A stretch of 64,000 nucleotides of DNA from Shewanella sp. Isolate13 (lineage in GTDB: Bacteria > Pseudomonadota > Gammaproteobacteria > Enterobacterales > Shewanellaceae). The translations under genes were made by a program, and so were the position numbers. Position 1 is the first letter of the stretch. Each line of letters starts with the position of its first letter. This document shows positions 8,934 through 16,855 of the stretch, piece by piece. The DNA lies in assembly GCF_022398325.1 (NCBI RefSeq), contig NZ_JAKEVD010000019.1, forward strand, positions 5,488 through 69,487. The letters run 5' to 3'. The notes below the pieces were generated by a model. That model searched no databases and was not told where the DNA came from. It saw only the letters and a program-made list of their open reading frames with translations.

Positions 8934-10694
8934 TTAGAACAGACTCGCATCCATCTGCATGATGCAGCCATCCCCTTTGCTAACCTGAGAGAGATGATAA
9001 TCCGCTTTGGCAATGAGCTTATCAAAGTAGAAACGACTCAGGTGCGCTTTTTGTTGCTTAAAATTGTCATCTTCATGGTCATGGGCGGCATCACACATAG
9101 CTAACCAGAAACAGCCATATAGGCTATAACCGAATGCGTCGAGATAATCGACCGCACAAGCATTAATAAGCGCGGGTTGTGTGAGCTTGTTATCGTTGAT
9201 CTGTTTAGCCACAACCAGTAACTGCTCTAGTAAGCCCAGCACTCTAGCCTTATCTGCTTCACTAACATGGCTGTAAGAATTAATATTGGCCACTTGCTCG
9301 GCAACAAACTCAGAAAGGGCGGCTAGGTTATCGCCTGTCACTTTACGGCCTAAGAAGTCTATCGCCTGAATACCATTAGTACCTTCATAGATCTGTGCAA
9401 TTCGGGTATCGCGTACCAATTGCTCGATACCGGTTTCACGAATATAGCCATGACCACCAAATACTTGTTGTGCCATAATCGCCGCATCTAAACCTCGGTC
9501 GCTTAGGAAAGCTTTTGATACAGGGGTTAGCAGCCCCATGTAACGACTAGCCTTAGCCTTTAGCTCCGCATCCTGTGAATATTTGGCTAGATCCAATTGC
9601 TGTCCGGTATAAACCGATAATGCGCGGCCAGCTTCAGTCAAGCTTCTAATGGTCAGCAACATACGTCTGACATCACCATGAACTAAGATGGGATCGCTAC
9701 TTGCACCCGTAGGAGAACCACCTGCAGCTACGCCCTGCACTCGCTCTTTAGCGTAGTCAGCCGCCATTTGATAGGCCGCTTGTGAGGTACCTAAGCCTTG
9801 AATACCAATGGCTAAACGTTCGTAATTCATCATGGTAAACATACAAACTAGGCCACGGTTTGGCTTACCGATGAGATACCCTTCAGCGTCATCGAAGTTC
9901 ATCACGCACGTTGCCGAGCCTTTTAGTCCCATCTTATGCTCAATAGAGCCAACTGTGACGCCGTTTGTTTCGCCTAGGCTATTGTCTGGGTTAACTTTTA
10001 TTTTCGGCACTAAAAACAGCGAGATCCCAGAGGTGTTCGGTAGCTTAGCTAATACCAGATGGATCACGTTTTCAGTTAAGTCATGATCGCCACCGGTAAT
10101 GAAAATCTTGCTGCCGGAGATCTTATAACTGCCATCTTCGTTCGGTACAGCCTTAGTGCGAATGTTACGCAGATCTGAACCCGCTTGTGGCTCAGTCATA
10201 TCCATAGCACCAGCCCACTGGCCGCTGTACATCATTGGCAAATATTGCTCTTTAATTTCATCGCTGCCATGGGCATGGATAGCAAGCGCAGCACCTGCGG
10301 TTAATGAGCCATAAAGGGTAAAGGCATTACATGCACTATAGGCCATCTCATCGACAAGCACTCCGAGCATCTTTGGCATTCCCATGCCTCCGAACTCAGG
10401 ATCACCACATAACCCTACCCAGCCCCCTTCAGCATACTGGTCATATACCGCTTTATAGCCATCAGGTGTGATCACCTTATCAGCTTCATGACGAACGCCT
10501 TGCTCATCGCCACTGCGGTTAATAGGATGAATCAGTTCTCGGCTAATCTTGTCTGCTTCATCCAAAATAGCCGCGGCTGTATCCATATCAACAGACTCAG
10601 CCATTGCAGGCATTTCAGACCAAGTTTGTGGGGCATCAAACACTTTTTCAAGCAAGAAGCGCATCTCGGCTAATGGGGCGTTATAAGGGTTCAT
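8934..10694 (-). CDS. Acyl-CoA dehydrogenase with C-terminal extension (DmdC/AcdH-like)
   Basis: An FAD-dependent alpha,beta-dehydrogenation enzyme for acyl-CoA thioesters, 586 residues. The N-terminal, middle (M-D-M-T-E-P-Q-A-G-S-D-L) and C-terminal helical domains of the family are present. The catalytic-base region reads Q-I-Y-E-G-T-N-G-I-Q, with the Glu in the usual place of the long form. A further roughly 120-residue tail is typical of the group often annotated as 3-methylmercaptopropionyl-CoA dehydrogenase. DMSP breakdown should not be assumed, since a general fatty-acid substrate is as likely. A palindrome resembling PsrA operators lies 25 bases before the start codon. Confidence 0.88.
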   Translation of the reverse strand: MNPYNAPLAEMRFLLEKVFDAPQTWSEMPAMAESVDMDTAAAILDEADKISRELIHPINRSGDEQGVRHEADKVITPDGYKAVYDQYAEGGWVGLCGDPEFGGMGMPKMLGVLVDEMAYSACNAFTLYGSLTAGAALAIHAHGSDEIKEQYLPMMYSGQWAGAMDMTEPQAGSDLRNIRTKAVPNEDGSYKISGSKIFITGGDHDLTENVIHLVLAKLPNTSGISLFLVPKIKVNPDNSLGETNGVTVGSIEHKMGLKGSATCVMNFDDAEGYLIGKPNRGLVCMFTMMNYERLAIGIQGLGTSQAAYQMAADYAKERVQGVAAGGSPTGASSDPILVHGDVRRMLLTIRSLTEAGRALSVYTGQQLDLAKYSQDAELKAKASRYMGLLTPVSKAFLSDRGLDAAIMAQQVFGGHGYIRETGIEQLVRDTRIAQIYEGTNGIQAIDFLGRKVTGDNLAALSEFVAEQVANINSYSHVSEADKARVLGLLEQLLVVAKQINDNKLTQPALINACAVDYLDAFGYSLYGCFWLAMCDAAHDHEDDNFKQQKAHLSRFYFDKLIAKADYHLSQVSKGDGCIMQMDASLF

Positions 10695-10718
10695 ATAGGG
10701 CTCTTAAACATTAGATTT

Positions 10719-10730
10719 AAACAGTTGTTT
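10719..10730 (-). promoter_or_regulatory. PsrA-like palindrome upstream of acyl-CoA dehydrogenase
   Basis: AAACA-GT-TGTTT is a perfect inverted repeat with two central bases. It resembles the PsrA fatty-acid regulator site, described as AAAC-N2to4-GTTT with G/C flanks. It sits 25 bases before the ATG at 10694, where a repressor could block the promoter. Identification is by eye. Confidence 0.4.
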
Positions 10731-10736
10731 CAAATC

Positions 10737-11020
10737 TATCAGATGTAGCCACAAAAGACACCCTTTTGCAGCGAAATCTTTTGCAGAATCATTTTTAGCG
10801 TTTCACTTCTAATCATCCTAGCCATTTTGTCATAACTCAATTTGTCGCATTTAACGTACAGCTCATTTTGCGCCATCAACTTATTTCAACAGTAAAGCAT
10901 GGCCGCGCTTTGTTTGGCTCAAAATCAATTGGCTATTTAGGCGCTTTACCTTTGCAATCATGGACTAATATTTTAGTAATCGACTCGAACTAACACTTAC
11001 TCTTTTGCTATGGGGTCAAC
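10737..11020. other. Divergent promoter region between acyl-CoA dehydrogenase and corA
   Basis: About 285 bases with no coding frame. It must hold both start regions, but I could not identify convincing -35/-10 pairs beyond the palindrome at 10719-10730. Confidence 0.4.
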
Positions 11021-11968
11021 ATGATCACTGCCTATTGCTATAAAAATCACCTAATCACATCTAGGGTTCTTACGGTTGATGACCCTATACCGGACGCAAG
11101 TATTTGGTTAGACCTTTATCAACCTACCGAAGCTGAAAGGCTATGGCTATCAAGCTTTTCCATCGAGGACGTGCCTAATCGGGAAGATAGGAATGAAATC
11201 GAAGCCTCTTCTCGTTTTTATATAAATAGCGATGGTTTGCATATAAATGCGCTATTCAATCAAAGATCAGGGACAACGATCACCTCTGTAAATGTGTATT
11301 TTAATCTCAGGGAAACGCTATTGATCACTATGCGAGATGATGATGAGCAGTTAATCATTTCATTATTAAAAGAAATTGAAAAAGTCCGCGCCCCTTTGTG
11401 TACACCACAGCAGTTGTTTATTCAGCTTTTTAAAATGAAGGTCGACCATTTAGCCGATCTTATTGAGGAGATCTACAGTGCTTTGGAAAACGTTGGCCAT
11501 GAAGTTTTTGATAAAGACTGCATAGATGAGGTGTTTAAACTGATCACCATAAAAGAGGATTCAAACGGGAAGATTCGCTTAAATTTGCTCGATACACAAA
11601 GAGCACTGAAATATATGCAGCGAGATTATTACGATAAGTTGTCAGGTGCCGAGATTAAAGAGATCAATAACATGCTATCAGATACTGAATCGTTAATACC
11701 CCATAGTCAGTTTCTGTTTGAGAAGCTAAATTTCTTGATGGATGCCGCGATGGGATTCACCAGTTTACAGCAAAATAAAATAAGCAAAATCTTCTCAGTT
11801 GCTGCCGTCGTATTTCTTCCTCCAACATTAATCGCCAGCACATATGGCATGAACTTCGACCTGATACCCGAGATACATTGGCAGTATGGCTATCCTTGGT
11901 CTTTGGTGCTCATGCTTCTAAGTGCTGCAGCGACCTACTGGTTCTTCAAAATAAAGCGTTGGCTATAA
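11021..11968 (+). CDS. corA: Magnesium/cobalt transporter CorA
   Basis: A pentameric inner-membrane Mg2+ channel. The 315-residue length matches E. coli CorA (316). The N-terminal cytosolic domain is followed by the long pore helix and two C-terminal transmembrane helices (about 262-281 and 293-310). The invariant Y-G-M-N-F selectivity motif lies at the end of the first helix and P-E-I-H-W-Q-Y-G-Y-P in the loop, matching M-P-E-L-K-W-S-F-G-Y-P of CorA. The product ends in the basic K-R-W-L. It is monocistronic, ending at the terminator at 11993-12021. Confidence 0.93.
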   Translation: MITAYCYKNHLITSRVLTVDDPIPDASIWLDLYQPTEAERLWLSSFSIEDVPNREDRNEIEASSRFYINSDGLHINALFNQRSGTTITSVNVYFNLRETLLITMRDDDEQLIISLLKEIEKVRAPLCTPQQLFIQLFKMKVDHLADLIEEIYSALENVGHEVFDKDCIDEVFKLITIKEDSNGKIRLNLLDTQRALKYMQRDYYDKLSGAEIKEINNMLSDTESLIPHSQFLFEKLNFLMDAAMGFTSLQQNKISKIFSVAAVVFLPPTLIASTYGMNFDLIPEIHWQYGYPWSLVLMLLSAAATYWFFKIKRWL

Positions 11969-11992
11969 GAGGAGATGAGTTTCTTAGGTACA

Positions 11993-12021
11993 AAAATGCC
12001 ACGCTATAAACGTGGCATTTT
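11993..12021. terminator. Bidirectional terminator between corA and DUF486 gene
   Basis: An 11-bp stem AAAATGCCACG / CGTGGCATTTT lies between two convergent genes, with A/T tails on both sides. Confidence 0.82.
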
Positions 12022-12075
12022 AATTGAGCAATACCTTCCGCTTAAACTGAAGCGTATTGCAAATATTGGCGACCG

Positions 12076-12429
12076 TTAGGCAAACTTACTTCTAAAAGCA
12101 AAATACACCGCGCCGACTAAGCACAGTCCCGCCCAGAGGTAATCAAGCTTGAGCGGCTCCCTTAGATAGAAAACTGAAAATGGTACGAACACCATCAAGG
12201 TGATCACTTCTTGGAGGATCTTTAACTGACCAACATTGAGTTCTGTATAGCCTATTCTATTGGCGGGGACTTGTAATAGGTATTCAAAAAGTGCGATGCC
12301 CCAGCTAATTAATGCAGCGATAATCCAAGGCTTATTATTGAGTTCCTTTAAATGGGCATACCAAGCAAAGGTCATAAAAATGTTACTACATACAAGCAAA
12401 GAGATACTGATAAATATCGGGTTCATCAC
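12076..12429 (-). CDS. DUF486 (DMT-like) small membrane protein
   Basis: A 117-residue protein with four predicted membrane segments, resembling the DUF486 branch of the drug/metabolite transporter superfamily. Such short DMT proteins are thought to work as dimers. The substrate is unknown. Conserved features include W-Y-A-H-L-K in the first loop and a run V-P-A-N-R-I-G-Y. The start could be either of two adjacent ATGs (12429 or 12426). About 100 bases separate it from the upstream kinase-like gene on the same strand. Confidence 0.8.
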   Translation of the reverse strand: MMNPIFISISLLVCSNIFMTFAWYAHLKELNNKPWIIAALISWGIALFEYLLQVPANRIGYTELNVGQLKILQEVITLMVFVPFSVFYLREPLKLDYLWAGLCLVGAVYFAFRSKFA

Positions 12430-12531
12430 CGATTAGACTCACCTTATATACTCGTCAAACCAAACGTTGATGAGGAGGGCTGAAAATGTTGGCGCATTTT
12501 ACTGTTAGCCCTATTTTCCGTAAACAAGTAT

Positions 12532-13017
12532 TTATCTGGACTCATTACTGCAAAGCATGGTTTTTTTACCATCAAACTCGTCAAATAGGGCTTGATGGGC
12601 CGCCAATGAAAAGGTATCTCGCCTACTTTCGTATTGCATAATCCAGTCAACTAGCATGGACAAGTTGTTATCTTGCTCAGCTTTAGACGCATACTTATGG
12701 GGCTCCCAAGGACGATTTCGAGCATTAGTGACACAAGCGTCTATCGGTAAGTTTAAGAAGATAATCTCACTCGCTTTGGACATGACCATCTTCAGCAGAT
12801 CAGAATAACAACCTTCGATGACCCAAGCATTATTGTTATCAATAAAACGAGCAATCTCCAGAGAGGCTTGTTGTAAGGGGGTTCGCTCGGGAGGTGTTTG
12901 AGGTAACCAAGCGATTAAATCTAAGTCAAGGTGCGCAAGCCCATAAGCCTCGGCCAACTGTCTTGCTAATGTGGATTTACCGGAACCTGAGTTTCCAAAA
13001 ATTACGACTCTCTTCAA
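12532..13017 (-). CDS. Small P-loop kinase-like protein (adenylate-kinase/FlaR-like)
   Basis: A 161-residue nucleotide-binding protein starting directly with a Walker A loop, G-N-S-G-S-G-K-S-T at about 8-16. An early D-L-D-L-I-A-W segment follows, then W-V-I-E-G-C-Y and a lid-like R-N-R-P-W. This pattern is found in proteins annotated as topology modulation (FlaR) or shikimate/adenylate-kinase-like ATPases. The substrate is not known. The gene stands alone and its upstream region is short. Confidence 0.75.
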   Translation of the reverse strand: MKRVVIFGNSGSGKSTLARQLAEAYGLAHLDLDLIAWLPQTPPERTPLQQASLEIARFIDNNNAWVIEGCYSDLLKMVMSKASEIIFLNLPIDACVTNARNRPWEPHKYASKAEQDNNLSMLVDWIMQYESRRDTFSLAAHQALFDEFDGKKTMLCSNESR

Positions 13018-13140
13018 ACGCTAATTTCCTTATTCAGTCTGGTCTTGAATATGCCTTTTATCCTCAATAGAGTTCGCAACCTTAAACACTCTAATTTGAT
13101 AGCCCCTTAAGTTACTCGATAATACAGGCATTTAACAGAT

Positions 13141-13173
13141 GGGTCTTTTGGCTGCGTCACTGCCAAAAGACCC
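13141..13173 (-). terminator. Perfect 12-bp hairpin downstream of the flavoprotein gene
   Basis: GGGTCTTTTGGC and GCCAAAAGACCC form a flawless stem with a 9-base loop, 13 bases past the flavoprotein stop codon. There is no clear T tract on the minus strand, so it is only terminator-like. Confidence 0.55.
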
Positions 13174-13185
13174 AAACTTGACTCC

Positions 13186-14862
13186 TTATGGATTATAGCG
13201 TTTAGGTGCAATAATATTTTTTGGATCGATAGTTTGTTTGATTTTATTCACTAACGCCCAATGGGGATCGTCTGCAGACAAAAATCGCCGCTGCTGCTCG
13301 ATATTGAGACGGTAAGGAACAAAGCCTCGCTCACAACCTCGGATGAACAGCTCATCGAGGCAACGTCTGGCACTTTTAACCGCTTTAGCATCGCTGCGAT
13401 TAAACAGTAGTGGGATAGTACTGTCGATGCAATCGTGCCTCAGTGCCGTCATGGTGATCAGTGGCTCTATGCCATATTTAGGGCAGACAGTTCTCACCAT
13501 GTCCACAAATTCCCTTATTTTCGAGTTTGATACGGGTATTAAGGGCGCATACCAAAGCAAACCACAATTATCACGTGCAGGATTGAGAGCTGTGGCCGAA
13601 GTGGGCGTTTGGTCATTACGCCAGTAGGCTAAGGGTAAAGCGACTTCACTTGGGATCCCCCGCATTATCAACGTACTCTTTTGCAAGGCGGCAACCTGCT
13701 TTCGCAAACCACTAAATAGTTGCGGAGGTAAAAGATCGAAAACTTTAGTAGCCAGTTGCAACCTTTTCGCACTAATGAATAAAGTACGATTAACGCATCT
13801 CGTCTTATTAATGCGTTTTTTGATCTGTCGTTTTGCTACTTGAACCACTTCATGATTTCCATAAAGGCTTCCAATACATGTCCATTTGTAAACCTTATGG
13901 GAAGCTTGTAACCGTTCAACATACTCTAAATCATTCATATCATTATCGTTAGAGGGCTGAACGACCATAGATAACATCCGCCTACAATCTAACAGGTTAA
14001 TCGAACCGATAACGCCTGGAAAATCTTTTAAGATCTCCCTCACTAGACTCGCTAAAGGCTCAAGGGCTTTGTCCTCATGACAAAAAAAGTAAAAAGATTC
14101 GACGCACTCTGGCAAGGGAGCCAAGCTAATGGTCATATCAGTCACTATTCCCAAGTTACTTTGAGAAAAGAGTCCATCAAGGTAAGGACCCAGTCCCCAC
14201 TTATAAGAACTGTCTACGGTTTTCTCAGATGATTGATCTAAAGAGTGAACAGCGGAGCGATACACGGAACCATCCGCAAGTACAGCAGTTAAGCTGGTTA
14301 CAGCAGCAAAATGATCTGTGTGTGGGGTGATGCCATAGCCGCGCTCGATAGCGTTACCAACCAAGCTGCAAGTCGGGCCGGCACCGGTAACCGGAACCAT
14401 CAATCGCAAATTATCACTATCTAACCTATCCCGCAGTTCTTGTTGTGTCACACCGGGCTGGAGTCGTACAATCCCCTGTTCCGCGTTAATCTCTATTCGC
14501 TTAAGGCGAGATAAATCCAAGATAAAACAAGGTTCTGCGTCATCCACTGGATTAGCTGATCCATAACCCCAGTTGTTGCCACTGCTTATAGGATAAAGAG
14601 CAATCTGATACTCGCCAGCGAGCCTTACAATAGTACTGATATTAAGCTCATCAGCGTATCGCCCCTCCTCTCCCTCAACAGGCAATACCTTAAACGCACC
14701 AGTAATTTCTCTTTCTGCGGCAATGGTATTGGCACCATAAGTAGATTTTGCCTGTAGCGAATCATAGCAAACGACCTGACCAGCCGTAGACCGTAAAACG
14801 TGATCGCTAAACGACTTAGCCTTTAACCCGAGTTTAGCCACGCGATTATCATTACAAATCAT
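13186..14862 (-). CDS. VAO/PCMH-type FAD-linked oxidase or dehydrogenase
   Basis: A flavoprotein of 558 residues from the vanillyl-alcohol oxidase / p-cresol methylhydroxylase superfamily. The N-terminal FAD domain shows P-I-S-S-G-N-N-W-G-Y-G-S-A, then G-N-A-I-E-R-G-Y-G-I-T-P-H-T-D-H-F and K-W-G-L-G-P-Y-L-D-G-L-F-S-Q-S-N-L-G, all close to the flavin subunit of 4-cresol dehydrogenase. The C terminus keeps G-F-V-P-Y-R and I-D-P-K-N-I-I-A-P. By hand alignment, the His that binds FAD covalently in VAO (H422) falls on Ser here, so covalent attachment there is doubtful. The substrate may be a phenol or alcohol, but this is not established. No signal peptide and no partner cytochrome are seen. It follows the GNAT-like gene by two bases. 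Confidence 0.82.
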   Translation of the reverse strand: MICNDNRVAKLGLKAKSFSDHVLRSTAGQVVCYDSLQAKSTYGANTIAAEREITGAFKVLPVEGEEGRYADELNISTIVRLAGEYQIALYPISSGNNWGYGSANPVDDAEPCFILDLSRLKRIEINAEQGIVRLQPGVTQQELRDRLDSDNLRLMVPVTGAGPTCSLVGNAIERGYGITPHTDHFAAVTSLTAVLADGSVYRSAVHSLDQSSEKTVDSSYKWGLGPYLDGLFSQSNLGIVTDMTISLAPLPECVESFYFFCHEDKALEPLASLVREILKDFPGVIGSINLLDCRRMLSMVVQPSNDNDMNDLEYVERLQASHKVYKWTCIGSLYGNHEVVQVAKRQIKKRINKTRCVNRTLFISAKRLQLATKVFDLLPPQLFSGLRKQVAALQKSTLIMRGIPSEVALPLAYWRNDQTPTSATALNPARDNCGLLWYAPLIPVSNSKIREFVDMVRTVCPKYGIEPLITMTALRHDCIDSTIPLLFNRSDAKAVKSARRCLDELFIRGCERGFVPYRLNIEQQRRFLSADDPHWALVNKIKQTIDPKNIIAPKRYNP

Positions 14863-14864
14863 AA

Positions 14865-15752
14865 TTAACAGCCTCCGAAGCTATGAGTATCAGACATGCT
14901 TAGGGCTTGCAGTTGCGCCAAGTCTCTAAGGAGATTGACTAAACCAAGATCTCTCATAGATATGTGATCGCCTGAGATCTTCTCCTGCAAATGATGAATA
15001 AAATCGTCTCCAAACACCAACTCACCGGTAAGCACCGCGCCGTCCGTTTCGCCTAAGCTTCGGCAAAAGGAGTAGATCTTTGACCTCTTAGACTTACCTT
15101 TAGTTGGCCTTAATTTATAATCACTGTGCTTCATAAAAGAGTTAACTAATATGCCATCATCTCCAATTGACTCGTTGATGACTTTCTCGAACGCGCGATG
15201 CCGATCCCTCACTCGGTCATTAATCGGTAATCCATCAAGGCATGGATACATATTCGTTCCCAAACTATAAACCGTTTGTGCAACGATAGGGTTTAATGTC
15301 CTAGTAATAAAAGGCATAGGCTTACCCAAGTTATTCGCACTATTCCAGTAAGAGAGAACCCCGCGTATGATCTGGCGTGCATATAATTGCGAAAACAGTT
15401 CACCTTTATTATCGACCTCAACAGCCACCATACATGCTTTAAAGACATTATAAATGTGACTACCTGAAAGATAAGCGACTAAATTACCCTGCTTAGATAT
15501 CAGCCACAAATGATCCGAATTTATTGCCGAACGACGCACATTAACTTTAGAGAAAGTACTTTCCTTTAAAATTAACCTATGCTCTTCATCTCTAGCATAG
15601 ATATCTAAAACTAACTTCTGAAGATCGGTCACGATTGCGGCATTAATGAGCGGATCTTTAGAAGATGGGTTGTTAATTTCTTCTATTTCGAACTCATTCA
15701 ACACACTTGTGTTCTCGCCATAATAGGCAGTAACTCTATTGCTTAAACTCAT
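14865..15752 (-). CDS. Uncharacterised GNAT-like protein, partner of the flavoprotein
   Basis: A 295-residue protein that I do not recognise. Residues about 60-190 have the rhythm of a GNAT acyltransferase: a strand L-W-L-I-S-K-Q-G-N-L-V-A-Y-L-S-G, then M-V-A-V-E-V, an alpha helix with L-F-S-Q-L-Y-A-R-Q, and a later R-T-L-N-P-I-V-A-Q-T-V-Y-S-L-G, which looks like the N-x-x-A-x-x-x-Y-x-x-x-G of that fold. The C-terminal 100 residues have no match I know. The start at 15752 has AAAAGGA six bases upstream. A longer frame to 15863 lacks such a site. It is surely cotranscribed with the flavoprotein (2-base gap). An acyltransferase role is inference. Confidence 0.6.
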   Translation of the reverse strand: MSLSNRVTAYYGENTSVLNEFEIEEINNPSSKDPLINAAIVTDLQKLVLDIYARDEEHRLILKESTFSKVNVRRSAINSDHLWLISKQGNLVAYLSGSHIYNVFKACMVAVEVDNKGELFSQLYARQIIRGVLSYWNSANNLGKPMPFITRTLNPIVAQTVYSLGTNMYPCLDGLPINDRVRDRHRAFEKVINESIGDDGILVNSFMKHSDYKLRPTKGKSKRSKIYSFCRSLGETDGAVLTGELVFGDDFIHHLQEKISGDHISMRDLGLVNLLRDLAQLQALSMSDTHSFGGC

Positions 15753-15863
15753 AAAAAATCCTTTTTTATCAGACGACTTTCCAACCTTACTGCTCCTTGA
15801 AAACAGCCTCGATTGGAGTGAGTGTGAGAAGCGAAACTTGAACTCAGCTGACACTCCTCCCAA

Positions 15864-16198
15864 TAATCAAAACCAAATAAGCTCTTGATTATTAAACTCG
15901 AGTCTAAAGAATTTATGTGCGATTCAAATACCGAGATGAATAGTGAAATTAATAGGATTTTATTTAGCGGTTACTTAATTAAAATAAAAATACACAATAG
16001 TAAGAAAAGTAAATAAGAGCGAAAGCTAACAAATTAAATTTTTAAATTAGTAGTCACTTTAATTGCAGCGAGGTGAAGAAAGTTATTTTTTAGTGATAGC
16101 AAAGATATTAAGACTGGTAATTTGAAATTCTGAGGTGTAGAAGCCCAGTGGTGTATCAGATAGGAAGATGGCTTCACTCTTCTGGTAATAACCGATAT
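15864..16198. other. AT-rich promoter region of the GNAT-like/flavoprotein pair
   Basis: About 335 bases that are clearly richer in A+T than the neighbouring genes, with poly-A/T tracts around 15950-16050. No open frame of note. It must contain the promoter of the minus-strand pair, but I cannot choose one -10 among many AT-rich candidates. Confidence 0.45.
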
Positions 16199-16232
16199 AA
16201 AAAAAGCCGTAACGACGATTCATTACGGCTTT
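16199..16232 (-). terminator. Intrinsic terminator after yaiL
   Basis: On the minus strand AAAGCCGTAA / TTACGGCTTT forms a 10-bp stem followed by T residues, about 40 bases beyond the stop codon. Confidence 0.88.
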
Positions 16233-16273
16233 AATACTTCATGACTTCACTGCTTTAGCAGAGAAAATAACAA

Positions 16274-16816
16274 TTACCACATTAGATCGTCTGGAATGAC
16301 ATAATCTGCATATGGATCATCTTCCTCAACAACATCACTATTGTCTTCTTGAGACCAAAGATAGCCTACCCAAGCTGGAACGAGTAAGTTAACTCGTTCT
16401 ACTAACTTATGGGGAACCAAATAGCTATTCTCTTCATGTCTGATAATGCCTAGATGGCCATTTAACAGCTGACTCTGCATTTTTTCATCCACGTATAGTG
16501 AATAAATTTTATTTTCAAAAGTGAAGTTAAACTTAATCTCTGCATCTTTCGGTGTAGAGATCGCAAGCTTCTTGAATTCAGTAACTAGACCACGAACCAA
16601 ACCTTTTTCTGAAGCCTCAGCAAAGCGTTGCTCGTTTAATTGCTTGTCTTTGTCTGCCTGTGCTTGTTTCTTGGCGGCGATCTCTTGCTTAAGCGCCTCT
16701 GAGCCGTCATCGACCTTAGCTTTTCTATCGCGACGCTTTTGCGTTTTAGTATCGCGTACTTTCTGCTTACTTACTAAACCAGCTTTGAGAAGCTGCTCTT
16801 GAAATGGGTTTGCCAT
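16274..16816 (-). CDS. yaiL: DUF2058 family protein, YaiL-like
   Basis: A 180-residue cytosolic protein of the DUF2058 (YaiL) family, called a nucleoprotein/polynucleotide-associated enzyme in some annotations, without an established activity. The N-terminal 75 residues are highly charged and coiled-coil-like (F-Q-E-Q-L-L-K-A-G-L-V is the family opening). A beta-rich domain follows (F-N-F-T-F-E-N-K-I-Y-S-L-Y-V), then an acidic tail. It is single, with its own terminator, between the SDR gene and the accessory flavoprotein pair. Confidence 0.88.
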   Translation of the reverse strand: MANPFQEQLLKAGLVSKQKVRDTKTQKRRDRKAKVDDGSEALKQEIAAKKQAQADKDKQLNEQRFAEASEKGLVRGLVTEFKKLAISTPKDAEIKFNFTFENKIYSLYVDEKMQSQLLNGHLGIIRHEENSYLVPHKLVERVNLLVPAWVGYLWSQEDNSDVVEEDDPYADYVIPDDLMW

Positions 16817-16855
16817 ATCCTATATCTCTAGTTAACTTTTACTTTAATTCTCAAC

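Noticed and set aside
12444-12650. 68-codon frame overlapping the P-loop kinase gene
   Set aside because: Shadow frame without homology. The kinase frame is the one with Walker A and normal length.
14865-15752. LuxI-type autoinducer synthase
   Set aside because: The GNAT-like pattern alone does not include the LuxI signature residues, and no LuxR-type receptor gene is adjacent.
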